Assembly: GCA_034231615.1 (NCBI GenBank)
Contig: CM067317.1
Coordinates: forward strand, 2,910,801-2,974,800
Direction of reading: 5' to 3'
DNA from: Meghimatium bilineatum
Lineage: Eukaryota; Mollusca; Gastropoda; Stylommatophora; Philomycidae
Length of the DNA: 64,000 nt
Numbering within the stretch: position 1 is the stretch's first letter; every line of letters starts with the position of its first letter. Position numbers and translations under genes: made by a program. The notes under the pieces are model-generated. The model saw only the letters and a list, made by a program, of their open reading frames with translations, was not told where the DNA came from and ran no database searches. Positions 23,190 to 32,679 of this stretch are shown piece after piece.

Positions 23190-23720
23190 TATATTCGTGC
23201 TAGGGCATGTGGGTGTTGAAGGCAAAGAGCGAGCCGATGCACTGGCAATCATGGTCACAGTTTCAACAGTTACATCAAAAATGGATCGATCTAACATTGC
23301 GAACGCGTTAAGATTTTCAAAATTGTGAATCATGGTCACTCCTAAGACTTGGGTTTGTGTGAAGATCAAAACATCATGTAAAGAGAAACACATACGAAGA
23401 GACTGACATATCAGCATCGAGCTGAGAAACACATACGAAGAGACTGACCTATCAGCATCGAGCTGAGAAACACATACGAAGAGACTGACCTATCAGCATC
23501 GAGCTGAGAAACACGTTCGAAGAGACTGACATATCAGCATCGAGCTGAGAAACACATACGAAGAGACTGACCTATCAGCATCGAGCTGAGAAACACATAC
23601 GAAGAGACTGACATATCAGCATCGAGCTGTACCTGTCAGTCACTACACTCCGAATGGATTTACTGAGACGGGGAACGAGCACCTATCAGCTTGTCAATTG
23701 TGCACAATACTGCAGTCATA
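23190..23720 (+). pseudogene. I-like LINE: RNase H end and distal C-terminus, with internal array
   Basis: LGHVGVEGKERADALAI is the G-H-x-G-x-x-G-N-E-x-A-D-x-L-A motif of RNase H domains in non-LTR ORF2. It is followed by KMDRSNIANALR. After the 41-bp array, KHIRRLTYQHRAVPVSVTTL and RMDLLRRGTSTYQLVNC resume the family's distal region. The related minus-strand copy at 42925-43350 reads M-D-R-A-D-I-L-N-S-L-R-D, GGRRRMMVNQHRTGTVSRSV and LKERTEQLLMCPVC at the same places. The array is therefore an insertion of duplicated code. Confidence 0.82.
23383..23628 (+). repeat. 41-bp minisatellite (6 copies) made from LINE code
   Basis: Unit GAGAAACACATACGAAGAGA then CTGACCTATCAGCATCGAGCT. In the LINE frame it reads EKHIRRLTYQHRA, the equivalent of R-R-R-M-M-V-N-Q-H-R-T-G in 42925-43350. 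Copies start at 23383, 23424, 23465 and 23506 and at the same spacing beyond. As 41 is not a multiple of 3, the frame is lost after each unit. Confidence 0.92.
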
Positions 23721-24130
23721 GCTTATAGCATCAGTACTAATATCCACTGCAACCTAGTATTTGTAGCAATCCAGTTGTCTATCGCTTCGTTCCAGGTTGA
23801 TTGTCACACTACGGGTCAGCAATTGGCGTTAAACGTTAAATGTTGTAACTGACTTACATAGATGATTCTATTGAGTGTGTCCTCCAACGTTCTATAACTG
23901 ACTTACATTCTCTGTTTTGGATGATAACTTTTAGACTTCTATATGTCGCTGGTTTATAATAATTGCATGTCACTTACAGGTTCTGCATTTTGGACGTGAC
24001 ACAGAAAACAATAACCAGTCATCGTCTAACTAGCATAACTAAGATGTTTTTACAGAGCAGAGATGCTTCGATAAGGGATGGTGCCGGTTGCCTCATTAAA
24101 ATAGTATTTTCTTTGGGTTTTTTTATGTTT
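23721..24130. other. no recognisable feature
   Basis: Contains a short imperfect repeat of TATAACTGACTTACAT (23845-23910); otherwise nothing. Confidence 0.4.
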
Positions 24131-24650
24131 GATTTGAATAGACTTTTTTTGTGTGGAGGTTTGTATATACTTTTTTGTGTGGGGTTTGTATATACTGTTT
24201 TGTGTGGGGTTTGTATATACTGTTTTGTGTGGGGTTTGTATATACTGTTTTGTGTGGAGGTTTGAATATACTTTTTGGTGTGGGGTTTGTATATACTGTT
24301 TTGTGTGGGGTTTGAATAGACTTTTTGTGTGGAGGTTTGAATAGACTTTTTGGTGTGGGGTTTGTATATACTGTTTTGTGTGGGGTTTGAATAGACTTTT
24401 TGTGTGGAGGTTTGAATATACTTTTTGGTGTGGGGTTTGTATATACTGTTTTGTGTGGGGTTTGAATAGACTTTTTGTGTGGAGGTTTGAATATACTTTT
24501 TGGTGTGGGGTTTGTATATACTGTTTTGTGTGGGGTTTGAATAGACTGTTTGTGTGGAGGTTTGAATATACTTTTTTGTGTATGCTTTGAATATACGTTT
24601 TTGTGTGTGGTTTAAATAGACGTGTTTGTGTGGGGTTTGAATATATTTTT
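24131..24650. repeat. ~26-bp minisatellite, about 19 copies
   Basis: Alternating units TTTGTATATACTGTTTTGTG+TGGGG and TTTGAATAGACTTTTTGTGT+GGAGG form higher-order blocks of about 78-104 bp. The long open frames on both strands are artefacts. Confidence 0.93.
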
Positions 24651-25055
24651 TTTGAAAACAATTAAAGTTGTGTGAGGATAGGGGAATGGCGCGAGGTGTA
24701 GGAGCGGGTAGGGTGTTGCCAGATTTTGTGTTTGCTACTAGTATTAAATGTAATGTTTTGACTTCCTAAGAGGTCAAACCCCCAACCACACCCTTTCTTT
24801 ACCAGGTTGATAAACGCACTATGACTATATCCAGATACAGTCCAGGTTGATCATATTAATCATTGGTTGGACAGCAGTAAAACTGTCTTCCAAAAGATGT
24901 GAACGGAGACTGAAGTTTTCCAGTCCCCCCTCCCCCTTTACACACACAACCATTAAATATGACGAAAGAAAATATAGCCAACAATGTGACACATTTTAGA
25001 TTAATTCCACTTCTCGACTAAAACGCTAATATATATATATTAAGATATTAAGATA
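24651..25055. other. no recognisable feature
   Basis: Short C-runs and a (TA)n near 25030; no domain. Confidence 0.4.
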
Positions 25056-25059
25056 TATT

Positions 25060-27045
25060 AAGAGCAACTAGAAAATGTAAACAACTTTTAATATCTAGGA
25101 TCAACTATAAACACCACAGGAGATTGCTCGGCAGAGATAAGAGATTAGCAATGGCACTGCAAAAAAAACATCAGAGGAAAAATCTATAGCAAGAAGCAAA
25201 CAGAAAAACAAAGTTACAACTACTAAGTAACTATTTCTTTCCAATGGCAACATACGGTTGTCAGACGTGGGCAATAACATCGACAATGTACAGAAATTAT
25301 CTGCATTCGAAATGAAATGCTATAGAAAGGTCCTAAGAGTATCATGGACAGAAGAAAGAACTAACGCAGATGTCAGCAAAGATCTGAACATAGAAGAAGA
25401 CTGACTCCTCAAAACTATCAAAACACGCAAACTGACATATTTCAGACATATAAAACACACAAACTGACATATTTCAGACATATAAAACACACAAACTGAC
25501 ATATTTCAGACATATAAAACACACAAACTGACATATTTCAGACATATAAAAACACAAACTGACATATTTCAGACATATAAAAAAACAAACTGACATATTT
25601 CAGACATATAAAAACACAAACTGACATATTTCAGACATATAAAAACGCAAACTGACATATTTCAGACATATAAAAACGCAAACTGACATATTTCAGACAT
25701 ATAAAAACACAAACTGACATATTTCAGACATATAAAAACACAGACATATTTCAGACATATAAAAACACAAACTGACATATTTCAGACATATAAAAACACA
25801 AACTGACATATTTCAGACATATAAAAACACAAACTGACATATTTCAGACATATAAAAACACAAACTGACATATTTCAGACATATAAAAACACAAACTGAC
25901 ATATTTCAGACATATAAAAACACAAACTGACATATTTCAGACATATAAAAACACAAACTGACATATTTCAGACATATAAAAACACAAACTGACATATTTC
26001 AGACATATAAAAACACAAACTGACATATTTCAGACATATAAAAACACAAACTGACATATTTCAGACATATAAAAACACAAACTGACATATTTCAGACATA
26101 TAAAAACACAAACTGACATATTTCAGACATATAAAAACACAAACTGACATATTTCAGACATATAAAAACACAAACTGACATATTTCAGACATATAAAAAC
26201 ACAAACTGACATATTTCAGACATATAAAAACACAAACTGACATATTTCAGACATATAAAACACAAACTGACATATTTCAGACATATAAAAACACAAACTG
26301 ACATATTTCAGACATATAAAAACACAAACTGACATATTTCAGACATATAAAAACACAAACTGACATATTTCAGACATATAAAAACACAAACTGACATATT
26401 TCAGACATATAAAAACACAAACTGACATATTTCAGACATATAAAAACACAAACTGACATATTTCAGACATATAAAAACACAAACTGACATATTTCAGACA
26501 TATAAAAACACAAGCTGACATATTTCAGACATATAAAAACACAAACTGACATATTTCAGACATATAAAAACACAAACTGACATATTTCAGACATATAAAA
26601 ACACAAACTGACATATTTCAGACATATAAAAACACAAACTGACATATTTCAGACATATAAAACACACAAACTGACATATTTCAGACATATAAAACACACA
26701 AACTGACATATTTCAGACATATAAAACACACAAACTGACATATTTCAGACATATAAAAACACAAACTGACATATTTCAGACATATAAAAACACAAACTGA
26801 CATATTTCAGACATATAAAAACACAAACTGACATATTTCAGACATATAAAAACACACAATGGTTTGGAAAGATTAATCATGGAGGGGAAAGTTCCAGGGG
26901 AGAGAACAAGAGGCAGACCAAGACTACGTTGGATACAGGATATCGAAGACCTTCTGAACATGACACTGGAAGAAGCTGGGCAGCTAGAAAACAACCGTGA
27001 GGTGGCAGTGAGGACAACGTTCTGTAAAGGACACGTCGCATAGAG
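25060..27045 (+). pseudogene. RTE/BovB-like LINE, family K, C-terminal half with 1.4-kb internal array
   Basis: Left of the array: STINTTGDCSAEI-like and VTTTK-like stretches, then ASTMYRNYLHSK-region frame FEMKCYRKVLRVSWTEERT, NADVSKDLNIEED and LLKTIKTRKLTYFRHIK. Right of the array: GLERLIMEGKVPGERTRGRP, RLRWIQDIEDLLNMTLEEAG and FCKGHVA before the stop. Removing the array joins the halves exactly as in the family K copy at 4402-5625. Without it the fragment is only about 550 bp. Stops upstream make it inactive. Confidence 0.88.
25426..26858 (+). repeat. 31-bp minisatellite, about 46 copies, amplified from the LINE ORF
   Basis: Unit AAACTGACATATTTCAGACA followed by TATAAAAACAC. The first unit is the LINE sequence encoding K-L-T-Y-F-R-H-I-K, the conserved K-L-x-Y-F-G-H-I/V-K motif of this family. 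Edge units have ACACAC or lack one A; central units are almost identical, as expected of recent expansion from the middle. Confidence 0.97.
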
Positions 27046-27235
27046 AGTGATATATCAAGTGACATATTCTTTACAGAATGTTGTCTTCGTCGTGGATACT
27101 CTGCACCCCTCTCTGTTCCGGACAAGCAGGCCTGCATTGGTCAGAAAGATGTTCATACATTCTTCAATGTCGCCGGTCCTTTTCTTGGTCTTCCTCTTCT
27201 TCTCTTACCCGGCACTCTGCCGGCCATTAAAAAAT
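27046..27235 (-). pseudogene. RTE-like LINE, family F, 3' end, tail-to-tail with K
   Basis: The minus strand reads FNGRQSAG, a K-K-R-K-T-K-K-R-T stretch, DIEECMNIFLTNAGLLVRNR and TTKTTFCKEYVT before the stop. F and K are relatives (T-T-F-C-K-x-x-V-A/T ends). The two 3' ends meet head-on at about 27045 and form a hairpin. Confidence 0.75.
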
Positions 27236-27929
27236 ATTTTCCGTTATTTATATTATTTATGTCTACGTCTCTGTTGTATTTGTTTTCGCGATAAAGCAGT
27301 TTTGATCTAAAAATGTTTTCAATCGTTTTCTAATATATTTGTTGGCGTGGATTACTCTATTCTGTTAACTGTAACACTGATTATTTCATGTCTCCGATCC
27401 TATTGATACAATTTGTATATTGACCTGATGATGAATGAAAAATCCATAGTTAAACTAGACCCCAGTCAGAATAGAAACGGTTTATAGATTTCCCTGGGGT
27501 ATAAACTGGTCAATTTTGACACTCGGAACAGAAGGTAAGCAACCTCACGGGTAAATCATGGAAAATCAGCTAAGTAACGAGCACTCTTCGAGTCTATTTC
27601 TAGTTCTAGACTTCTCTGTCGATAATGCCTTGACAACTAGTAAAGTGCTCACTTTTCATAAACCTCACACATTAAAACATCTTAACACTCTCGATTCCCC
27701 TGAGATGTTAACACCGGAAGGCGATGATTAGGGTGAAATTTGTGATGTATACATTTTAATCGAATAATCCGCTTTGCTAATTTTTTTTAATGGTCTTTGT
27801 AAATGAATGTATGTGTGTGTGTGTGTGTGTGCGTGCGGGCGAGAGTGATCACAAAGAAAAATGACGGCAAATATTTATATGCTGCTTTATAACTGAATAA
27901 CATCATTGTTTCCTACGACTATTCTATAT
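27236..27929. other. no gene; (TG)n at 27811-27830
   Basis: Nothing recognisable besides a short dinucleotide run. Confidence 0.4.
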
Positions 27930-28204
27930 ATTGATGTATGGTTCAGAATCATGGACAATGAACAAATAACAATAGGGAAGAATTGGTGCATTTGAAATGT
28001 AGATGAAAAGTGAGAACTTCAGGGAATGTGAAGAAAACGAATACAAAGGTTACAGAAACACTTCGTATGAAAAAATGAACTATTAAAATAAATATAGAGC
28101 AAATAAATAAAGTATTTTGGACATATTTACTTGAGGGTAAAGTCGATGTGAGGCGAGCAAGAGGTATGCAGAGATACAAGTGAGAGAGAAATACCACGAG
28201 ATAG

Positions 28205-28529
28205 ATAGACTTGGAGAGATCAAGTGGTTTGGTCATATTATGAGAATGCATCACGACAAGTTGCCTGACAAGGTGCCTGACAAGGTGCCTGACAAGGTGC
28301 CTGACAAGGTGCCTGTACAGGCATATAATCAAATAAGAACATGGTACAAAGCTAGAGGAAGAAAACAAAAAAAGATGGATAGAAATTGTCACGGATACCT
28401 TGAACAAACACGGTCATAGCACTGTCGAGGCGACACATCTGGCATTGGAACACAAGCTTGAGTTCCAATCACCTCTACGTTTAACGGCAAGAGTGGATAA
28501 CAAGCCACCTGAGGAAAGACAATAGACAA
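28205..28529 (+). pseudogene. LINE family D, C-terminus, nested in C
   Basis: IKWFGHIMRMHHDKLP, then four extra D-K-V-P units, VQAYNQIRTWYKARGRKQK, a frameshift, TDTLNKHGHSTVEATHLALE, a L-T-A-R-V-D-N-K-P-P end and an ACAATAGACAATAGATA tail. The tail (GACAATAGATA)n also ends the D copies at 61445 and 45770. Flanking AGATA is a weak candidate TSD. Confidence 0.83.
28255..28314 (+). repeat. 12-bp in-frame minisatellite inside LINE D
   Basis: GACAAGTTGCCT once, then GACAAGGTGCCT four times. It encodes D-K-L-P(D-K-V-P)4 directly after F-G-H-I-M-R-M-H-H. Other D copies have a single N-Q-I-P or H-Q-L-P here. Confidence 0.93.
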
Positions 28530-28649
28530 TAGATAAGCTACAGTCTAGCAGAGTTAACCACCAAGGCAAGAGACAGGGGATGTTGCAGTCTACCTTCGTT
28601 GCGGTGACGGCACTTGATGAACATCATTGTTAGATGGCAGCATATCCTA

Positions 28650-29005
28650 TTCAGAAGATATCCATCAAACCAGAAGGTATCCATCAAACCATAAGGTATC
28701 CATCAAACCAGAAGGTATCCATCAAACCATAAGGTATCCATCAAACCAGAAGATATCCATCAAACCAGAAGATATCCATCAAACCAGAAGATATCCATCA
28801 AACCACAAGGTATCCATCAAACCAGAAGATATCCATCAAACCAGGAGGTGTCCATCAAACCAGAAGATATCCATCAAATCAGGAGGTATCCATCAAACCA
28901 CAAGGTATCCATCAAACCACAAGGTATCCATCAAACCAGAAGATATCCATCAAACCAGAAGATATCCATCAAACCAGGAGGTATCCATCAAACCAGAAGG
29001 TTTTC
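28650..29005. repeat. 21-bp minisatellite, about 17 copies
   Basis: Unit GATATCCATCAAACCAGAAG+G/A with AAGGT, AGGTG and ACAAG variants. It is 7 codons long, so it gives an open frame; not a gene. Confidence 0.94.
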
Positions 29006-29069
29006 CCTGTAGTGCTTTTCTAGGCAACATAAATACATACAACCAGTAGTTTGTCATTACTTTCTGAAC

Positions 29070-29155
29070 GGCACAGTTGAACGTGGCGGAGTTTGAACCT
29101 GGAACTTTTTCCGTACGAGACGCGTTCTGTACCAATCAGTCACAGAGCTGGACCA
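29070..29155 (-). mobile_element. tRNA-headed SINE remnant
   Basis: On the minus strand an A-box-like TGACTGATTGGT (29131-29142) is followed by a B-box-like GGTTCAAACTC (29089-29099), about the spacing of a tRNA-derived promoter. It does not fold into an intact tRNA. Confidence 0.5.
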
Positions 29156-29184
29156 TTGTTAGTTAGAGGGCCTAATCTAGGATC

Positions 29185-29275
29185 TCCATGGCGTAGTGGT
29201 TAGCTGTTTACCTTATGATTAAGAGGTTACTGGTTCAAATCCAGCTATAGATGTTCAGGTTGAAAAATGCATTTG
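29185..29275 (+). mobile_element. tRNA-headed SINE remnant
   Basis: A-box TGGCGTAGTGG (29189-29199) and a perfect B-box GGTTCAAATCC (29232-29242). The 3' body is short and undefined. A pol III promoter-like head, but acceptor and T stems do not both close, so SINE rather than tRNA gene. Confidence 0.6.
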
Positions 29276-29504
29276 TTTAAGATCTGTGAGGATTTTCGAT
29301 AACACTACGAGTTTACGTACTGTCATTGGCTCTTTCGGCAGATGACGCTCAGTTTTCATGTTCTCTCACTTAAAATGCACTTCTTATCTTGAGGCAACTA
29401 TTGATGTTAGTACAATGTGATTATATAAGAGATGTACTGCCAAACTGTAAAATACTACATGTTTCCAGTTGAGGATTTGCGGGGAAGGATTTTGTAGCTG
29501 TGTG

Positions 29505-29672
29505 ATAAAAGCCGCATGCTCTTGCTGTCGCCACGTCATGTAAAGGGTGAGTTTTTTTAAATTTTACCCTCCGACAGAAAAAGAAACCCAGCCCATAACC
29601 GGGGATAAAACTCTAGACTTCACTTGTGTGAGACCAATGCTCTAACCTCTCAGGCATGCGTTCGCAGTTTTA
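29505..29672 (-). mobile_element. tRNA-derived SINE S3
   Basis: The minus strand reads GCCTGAGAGGTTAGAGCATT (A-box region), GAGTTTTATCCCC (B-box region), TTTCTTTTTCTGTCGG and AACTCACCCTTTACATGACG then TGGCGACAGC. The copy at 46206-46375 on the + strand has the same order with a better B-box. Two colinear copies define the family. Confidence 0.75.
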
Positions 29673-29802
29673 GTAATCAAGTCACTTTGCTCTTCGGGTT
29701 TGTGCCGCGTCGTTGAGAGAGACCGAGCATATATGGGGAAACGAATACAATGAAGCCAATCCTCTACAATATTTAGTCATATAAAAATATTTTAAAGACA
29801 TG

Positions 29803-30073
29803 TACCGTATACAGTCTTCGCAGTCTTTACTTCCCGAATTAATCCGGTACCCATTTAAGGCTGGGTCGACCTGGGAGCCGTTGCGATCTGAAAACATTTC
29901 CGCTTCAGCTGGGGAATGAACCACTCATATGCGAAGCCAGTGCACTGCGAGGGAGAGGAGATGGCTACCGCCCTCATTTGCAGAGCCTGTGAAATGTGAG
30001 ATCGCTAACATCTCACACCCCTACGGCATTAATAAATGCTATGGGTTACTTTACTTTTTTTTACCGTATACAG
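29803..30073 (+). mobile_element. SINE S2 copy with inverted 5' half (twin-priming structure)
   Basis: 29819-29945 is the S2 head and middle in reverse orientation (CGCAGTCTTTAC ... GGTACCCATTTAAGGCTG ... CAGCTGGGGAATGAACCACT). 29946-30061 is the S2 3' half in forward orientation (GGGAGAGGAGATGGCTACCG ... ACATCTCACACCCCTACGGC ... GGTTACTTTACTTTTTTT). Both halves end with GCG at the breakpoint. TACCGTATACAG flanks the whole at 29803-29814 and 30062-30073. The intact S2 at 35082-35347 shows the normal order. Confidence 0.88.
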
Positions 30074-30765
30074 GACAAGTACCGTATACAGGACAAGTAC
30101 CGTATACAGGACAAGCACCGTATACAGGACAAGCACCGTATACAGGACAAGTACCCTATATAGGACAAGTACCCTATACAGGACAAGTACCGTATACAGG
30201 ACAAGTACCCTATACAGGACAAGTACCGTATACAGGACAAGTACCCTATACAGGACAAGTACCGTATACAGGACAAGTACCCTATATATGACAAGTACCC
30301 TATATAGGACAAGTACCCTATACAGGACAAGTAACGTATACAGGACAAGTACCCTATACAGGACAAGTACCGTATATAGGACAAGTACCGTATACAAGAC
30401 AAGCACTGTATATAGGACAAGTACCCTATATAGGACAAGTACCCTATACAGGACAAGTAACGTATACAGGACAAGTACCCTATACAGGACAAGTACCGTA
30501 TATAGGACAAGTACCGTATATTTGACAAGCACCGTATACAGGACAAGTACCGTATACAGGACAAGCACCGTATACAGGACAAGTACCCTATATAGGACAA
30601 GTACCCTATACAGGACAAGTACCGTATACAGGACAAGCACCGTATACAGGACAAGCACCGTATACAGGACAAGCACCGTATACAGGACAAGTACCCCATA
30701 TAGGACAAGTACCCTATACAGGACAAGTACCGTATACAGGACAAGTACCGTATACAAGACATTAC
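30062..30765. repeat. 18-bp minisatellite, about 39 copies
   Basis: Unit TACCGTATACAGGACAAG with C/G and T/C variants (CCCTATATAGG). It starts at the right TSD of the SINE; the 12-bp TSD plus GACAAG is exactly one unit. Long open frames on both strands are artefacts of the 18-bp period. Confidence 0.97.
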
Positions 30766-30813
30766 CTTATAGAGGTCATGAATACATATTCCGCTTAGCA
30801 CCACATTCATAGA

Positions 30814-31328
30814 TACAAGTCATGGAACCATATCCTGCCGATGTCGGATGAAATCATATATACAAGTCATGGAACCATATCTTGCTGATGTCGGATGAGA
30901 TCATATATACAAGTCATGGAACCATATCATGCTGATGTCGGATGAGATCATATATATATACAAGTCATGGAACCATATCTTGCCGATGTCGGATGAAATC
31001 ATATATACAAGTCATGGAACCATATCATGCTTATGTCGGATGAGATCATATATACAAGTCATGGAACCATATCCTGCCGATGTCGGATGAAATTATATAT
31101 ACAAGTCATGGAACCATATCTTGCCGATGTCGGATGAGCATATTTACAAGTCATGGAACCATATCCTGCCGATGTCGGATGGAATTATATATACAAGTCA
31201 TGGAACCATATCTTGCCGATGTCGGATGAGATCATATATACAAGTCATGGAACCATATCCTGCCGATGTCGGATGAGATCATATATACAAGTCATGGAAC
31301 CATATCCTGTTGATGTCGGGTGAGATCA
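30814..31328 (+). repeat. 47-bp minisatellite, about 11 copies
   Basis: Unit TACAAGTCATGGAACCATAT then CYTGCCGATGTCGGATGARATCATATA. In one + frame it reads SWNHILPMSDEI, resembling the R-W-x-G-H-V-x-R-M-x-D-E-R segment of LINE E. The LINE E frame starts right after the last unit. Confidence 0.93.
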
Positions 31329-31329
31329 T

Positions 31330-31575
31330 AGATTCGAAAAGCTGGTGGACATATAAAGCGCTTCAAAGACACGCTCACGTCATCACTGAAACATCTAAAC
31401 ATTGACGTAGGCTCTTGAGATAGCCTCGCTCAGGAAAAAAAACAGCATGGCGTTACATCATTAGAACGGGAGCACTATCGGCGGATGAGCCCAGACAAGA
31501 TACTGCAAGACAGAAGCGGACACGTAGAAAAGAAAAAAAACACCTCTACGTCCCAAAGACACCCTCTACAGTTGT
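31330..31575 (+). pseudogene. LINE family E, C-terminal fragment
   Basis: KAGGHIKRFKDTLTSSLKHL, NIDVGS, then a stop and frames with GVTSLEREHYRRMSPDKI and LQDRSGHVEKKKN. K-R-x-K-D-T-L-K-x-S-L-K is the conserved stretch of E-family LINEs. It is joined on the left to the 47-bp array. Confidence 0.75.
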
Positions 31576-31730
31576 CAATTATGTAGTAGAACATTTTGTG
31601 CGCGCATTGGACTTGTTAGTCATTTAAAAACGCACTATTAACTTTATTATTTGTATTACTTATTGTTATTATCATTATGGTTGAGTTATGGTCATCGTCG
31701 ATTACGACGGACAAACATCATCATCAGATA

Positions 31731-32025
31731 ACGAGAAACGACCTGTTTAGCTTGTACATGTATTGAGAAACGACTTGTTTAGCTTGGACATGTATCGAGA
31801 AACGACTTTGTTTAGCTTGGACATGTAACGAGAAACGACCTGTTTAGTTTGTACATGTATTGAGAAACGACTTGTTTAGCTTAGACATGTATCGAGAAAC
31901 GACTTTGTTTAGCTTGGACATGTAACGAGAAACGACTTGTTTAGCTTGGACATGTATCGAGAAACGACTTGTTTAGCTTGGACATGTATCTAGAAACGAC
32001 TTGTTTAGCTTGCACATGTATCGAG
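31731..32025 (+). repeat. 32/33-bp minisatellite, 9 copies, amplified from the LINE ORF
   Basis: Unit CTTGGACATGTATCGAGAAA then CGACTTGTTTAG. In one frame it reads L-G-H-V-S-R-N-D, the F-G-H-V-S-R motif of this LINE's C-terminus. The last unit leads straight into the rest of that C-terminus. Confidence 0.93.
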
Positions 32026-32235
32026 AAAAATGATTCTATAATTATTTTGCAAGAAACAGTCGAGAGTAAAAGGAGACTAGGAGGCCAGAAAAAATCTTGG
32101 ATTGATAACAACAAGAAATACCCTGGCCGTGATTTCTCTACACCATTCCAAATGGTTGAGGATAGAGATACATGGACAGATTTTTGTGCTGATGTCTCCA
32201 GTGTGGTACCCCTACGACCCTGATGTATCCAATGT
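32026..32235 (+). pseudogene. LINE C-terminus (ADVSS-ending group)
   Basis: EKNDSIIILQETVESKRRLG, GQKKSWIDNNKKYPGRDFST and VEDRDTWTDFCADVSSVVPL, then R-P and a stop. Families ending in A-D-V-S-S-G/V-x-P are common in marine invertebrate genomes (established knowledge). The fragment is short but has no stop. Confidence 0.82.
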
Positions 32236-32342
32236 GGTATCCCTACGACACTGATGTCTCCAGTGTGGTACTCCTACGACTCTGATATCTCAAGTGTGGT
32301 ACGCCTAGGTCCCTGATGTCTCCAGTGTGGTACCCCTACGAC
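32195..32342 (+). repeat. 31-bp tandem repeat, 5 copies, from the LINE 3' end
   Basis: Unit CTGATGTCTCCAGTGTGGTA then CCCCTACGACC encodes A-D-V-S-S-V-V-P-L-R-P in the first copy, i.e. the LINE stop region. Later copies are diverged and out of frame. Confidence 0.9.
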
Positions 32343-32679
32343 CATGACGATTATTATTAATATCATTATTATTATTCTAAAGTTCTAAAACCTGCAAGTA
32401 CTTGTATTCGAAGGTCTGTACTCATCTCTCAATGCCTGCAGTAAGTTCATACAACACAAAAGATCGAATTTTTAAAAATCGATACAATCGTGTCTCTATT
32501 CGAACACCGGTGCCACTTTAAAAAAAAAACTCATTTACAACATCACACAAAATATCTTAGAATTATCTATAAAAACTACATTAGTACTACAAAGGATAAC
32601 AGTTCCTTGTGTCATCCGTGGTAACCACACAAAAAACACCCCCCCCCAAAAAAAAAAAACAACAGAATATTGGCAAAAC
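32343..32679. other. no gene; poly-C/poly-A at 32638-32660
   Basis: (ATT)n near 32350-32375 and homopolymers; nothing else. Confidence 0.4.

Larger units (their letters stand above)
27930..28625 (+). pseudogene. LINE family C fragment, split by a nested D insertion
   Basis: Left part (27930-28204): MYGSESWTMNKQ, IGRIGAFEM, KNELLK, YFGHI-like and GEQEVCRDTSERE frames. Right part (28530-28625): CTACAGTCTAGCAGAG to GGCACTTGATGAACATC, the family C 3' end. In the uninterrupted copy at 43705-44140 the same two stretches are contiguous (GAGAAACATTACGAGATGGA then GTTACAGTCTAGCAAAG). The middle is thus a later insertion. Confidence 0.8.

Noticed and set aside
23383..23628. CRISPR-like array with 41-bp period
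   Set aside because: No spacers; the whole unit is repeated LINE code.
25426..26858. CRISPR-like appearance (regular short repeats)
   Set aside because: Units are head-to-tail without unique spacers, inside a LINE, in animal DNA.
29185..29275. Free-standing tRNA gene
   Set aside because: A and B boxes are present but the cloverleaf does not close; SINE head.
30029..30812. Overlapping 240-258-codon frames on both strands
   Set aside because: Artefacts of an 18-bp repeat with no stop in its unit.
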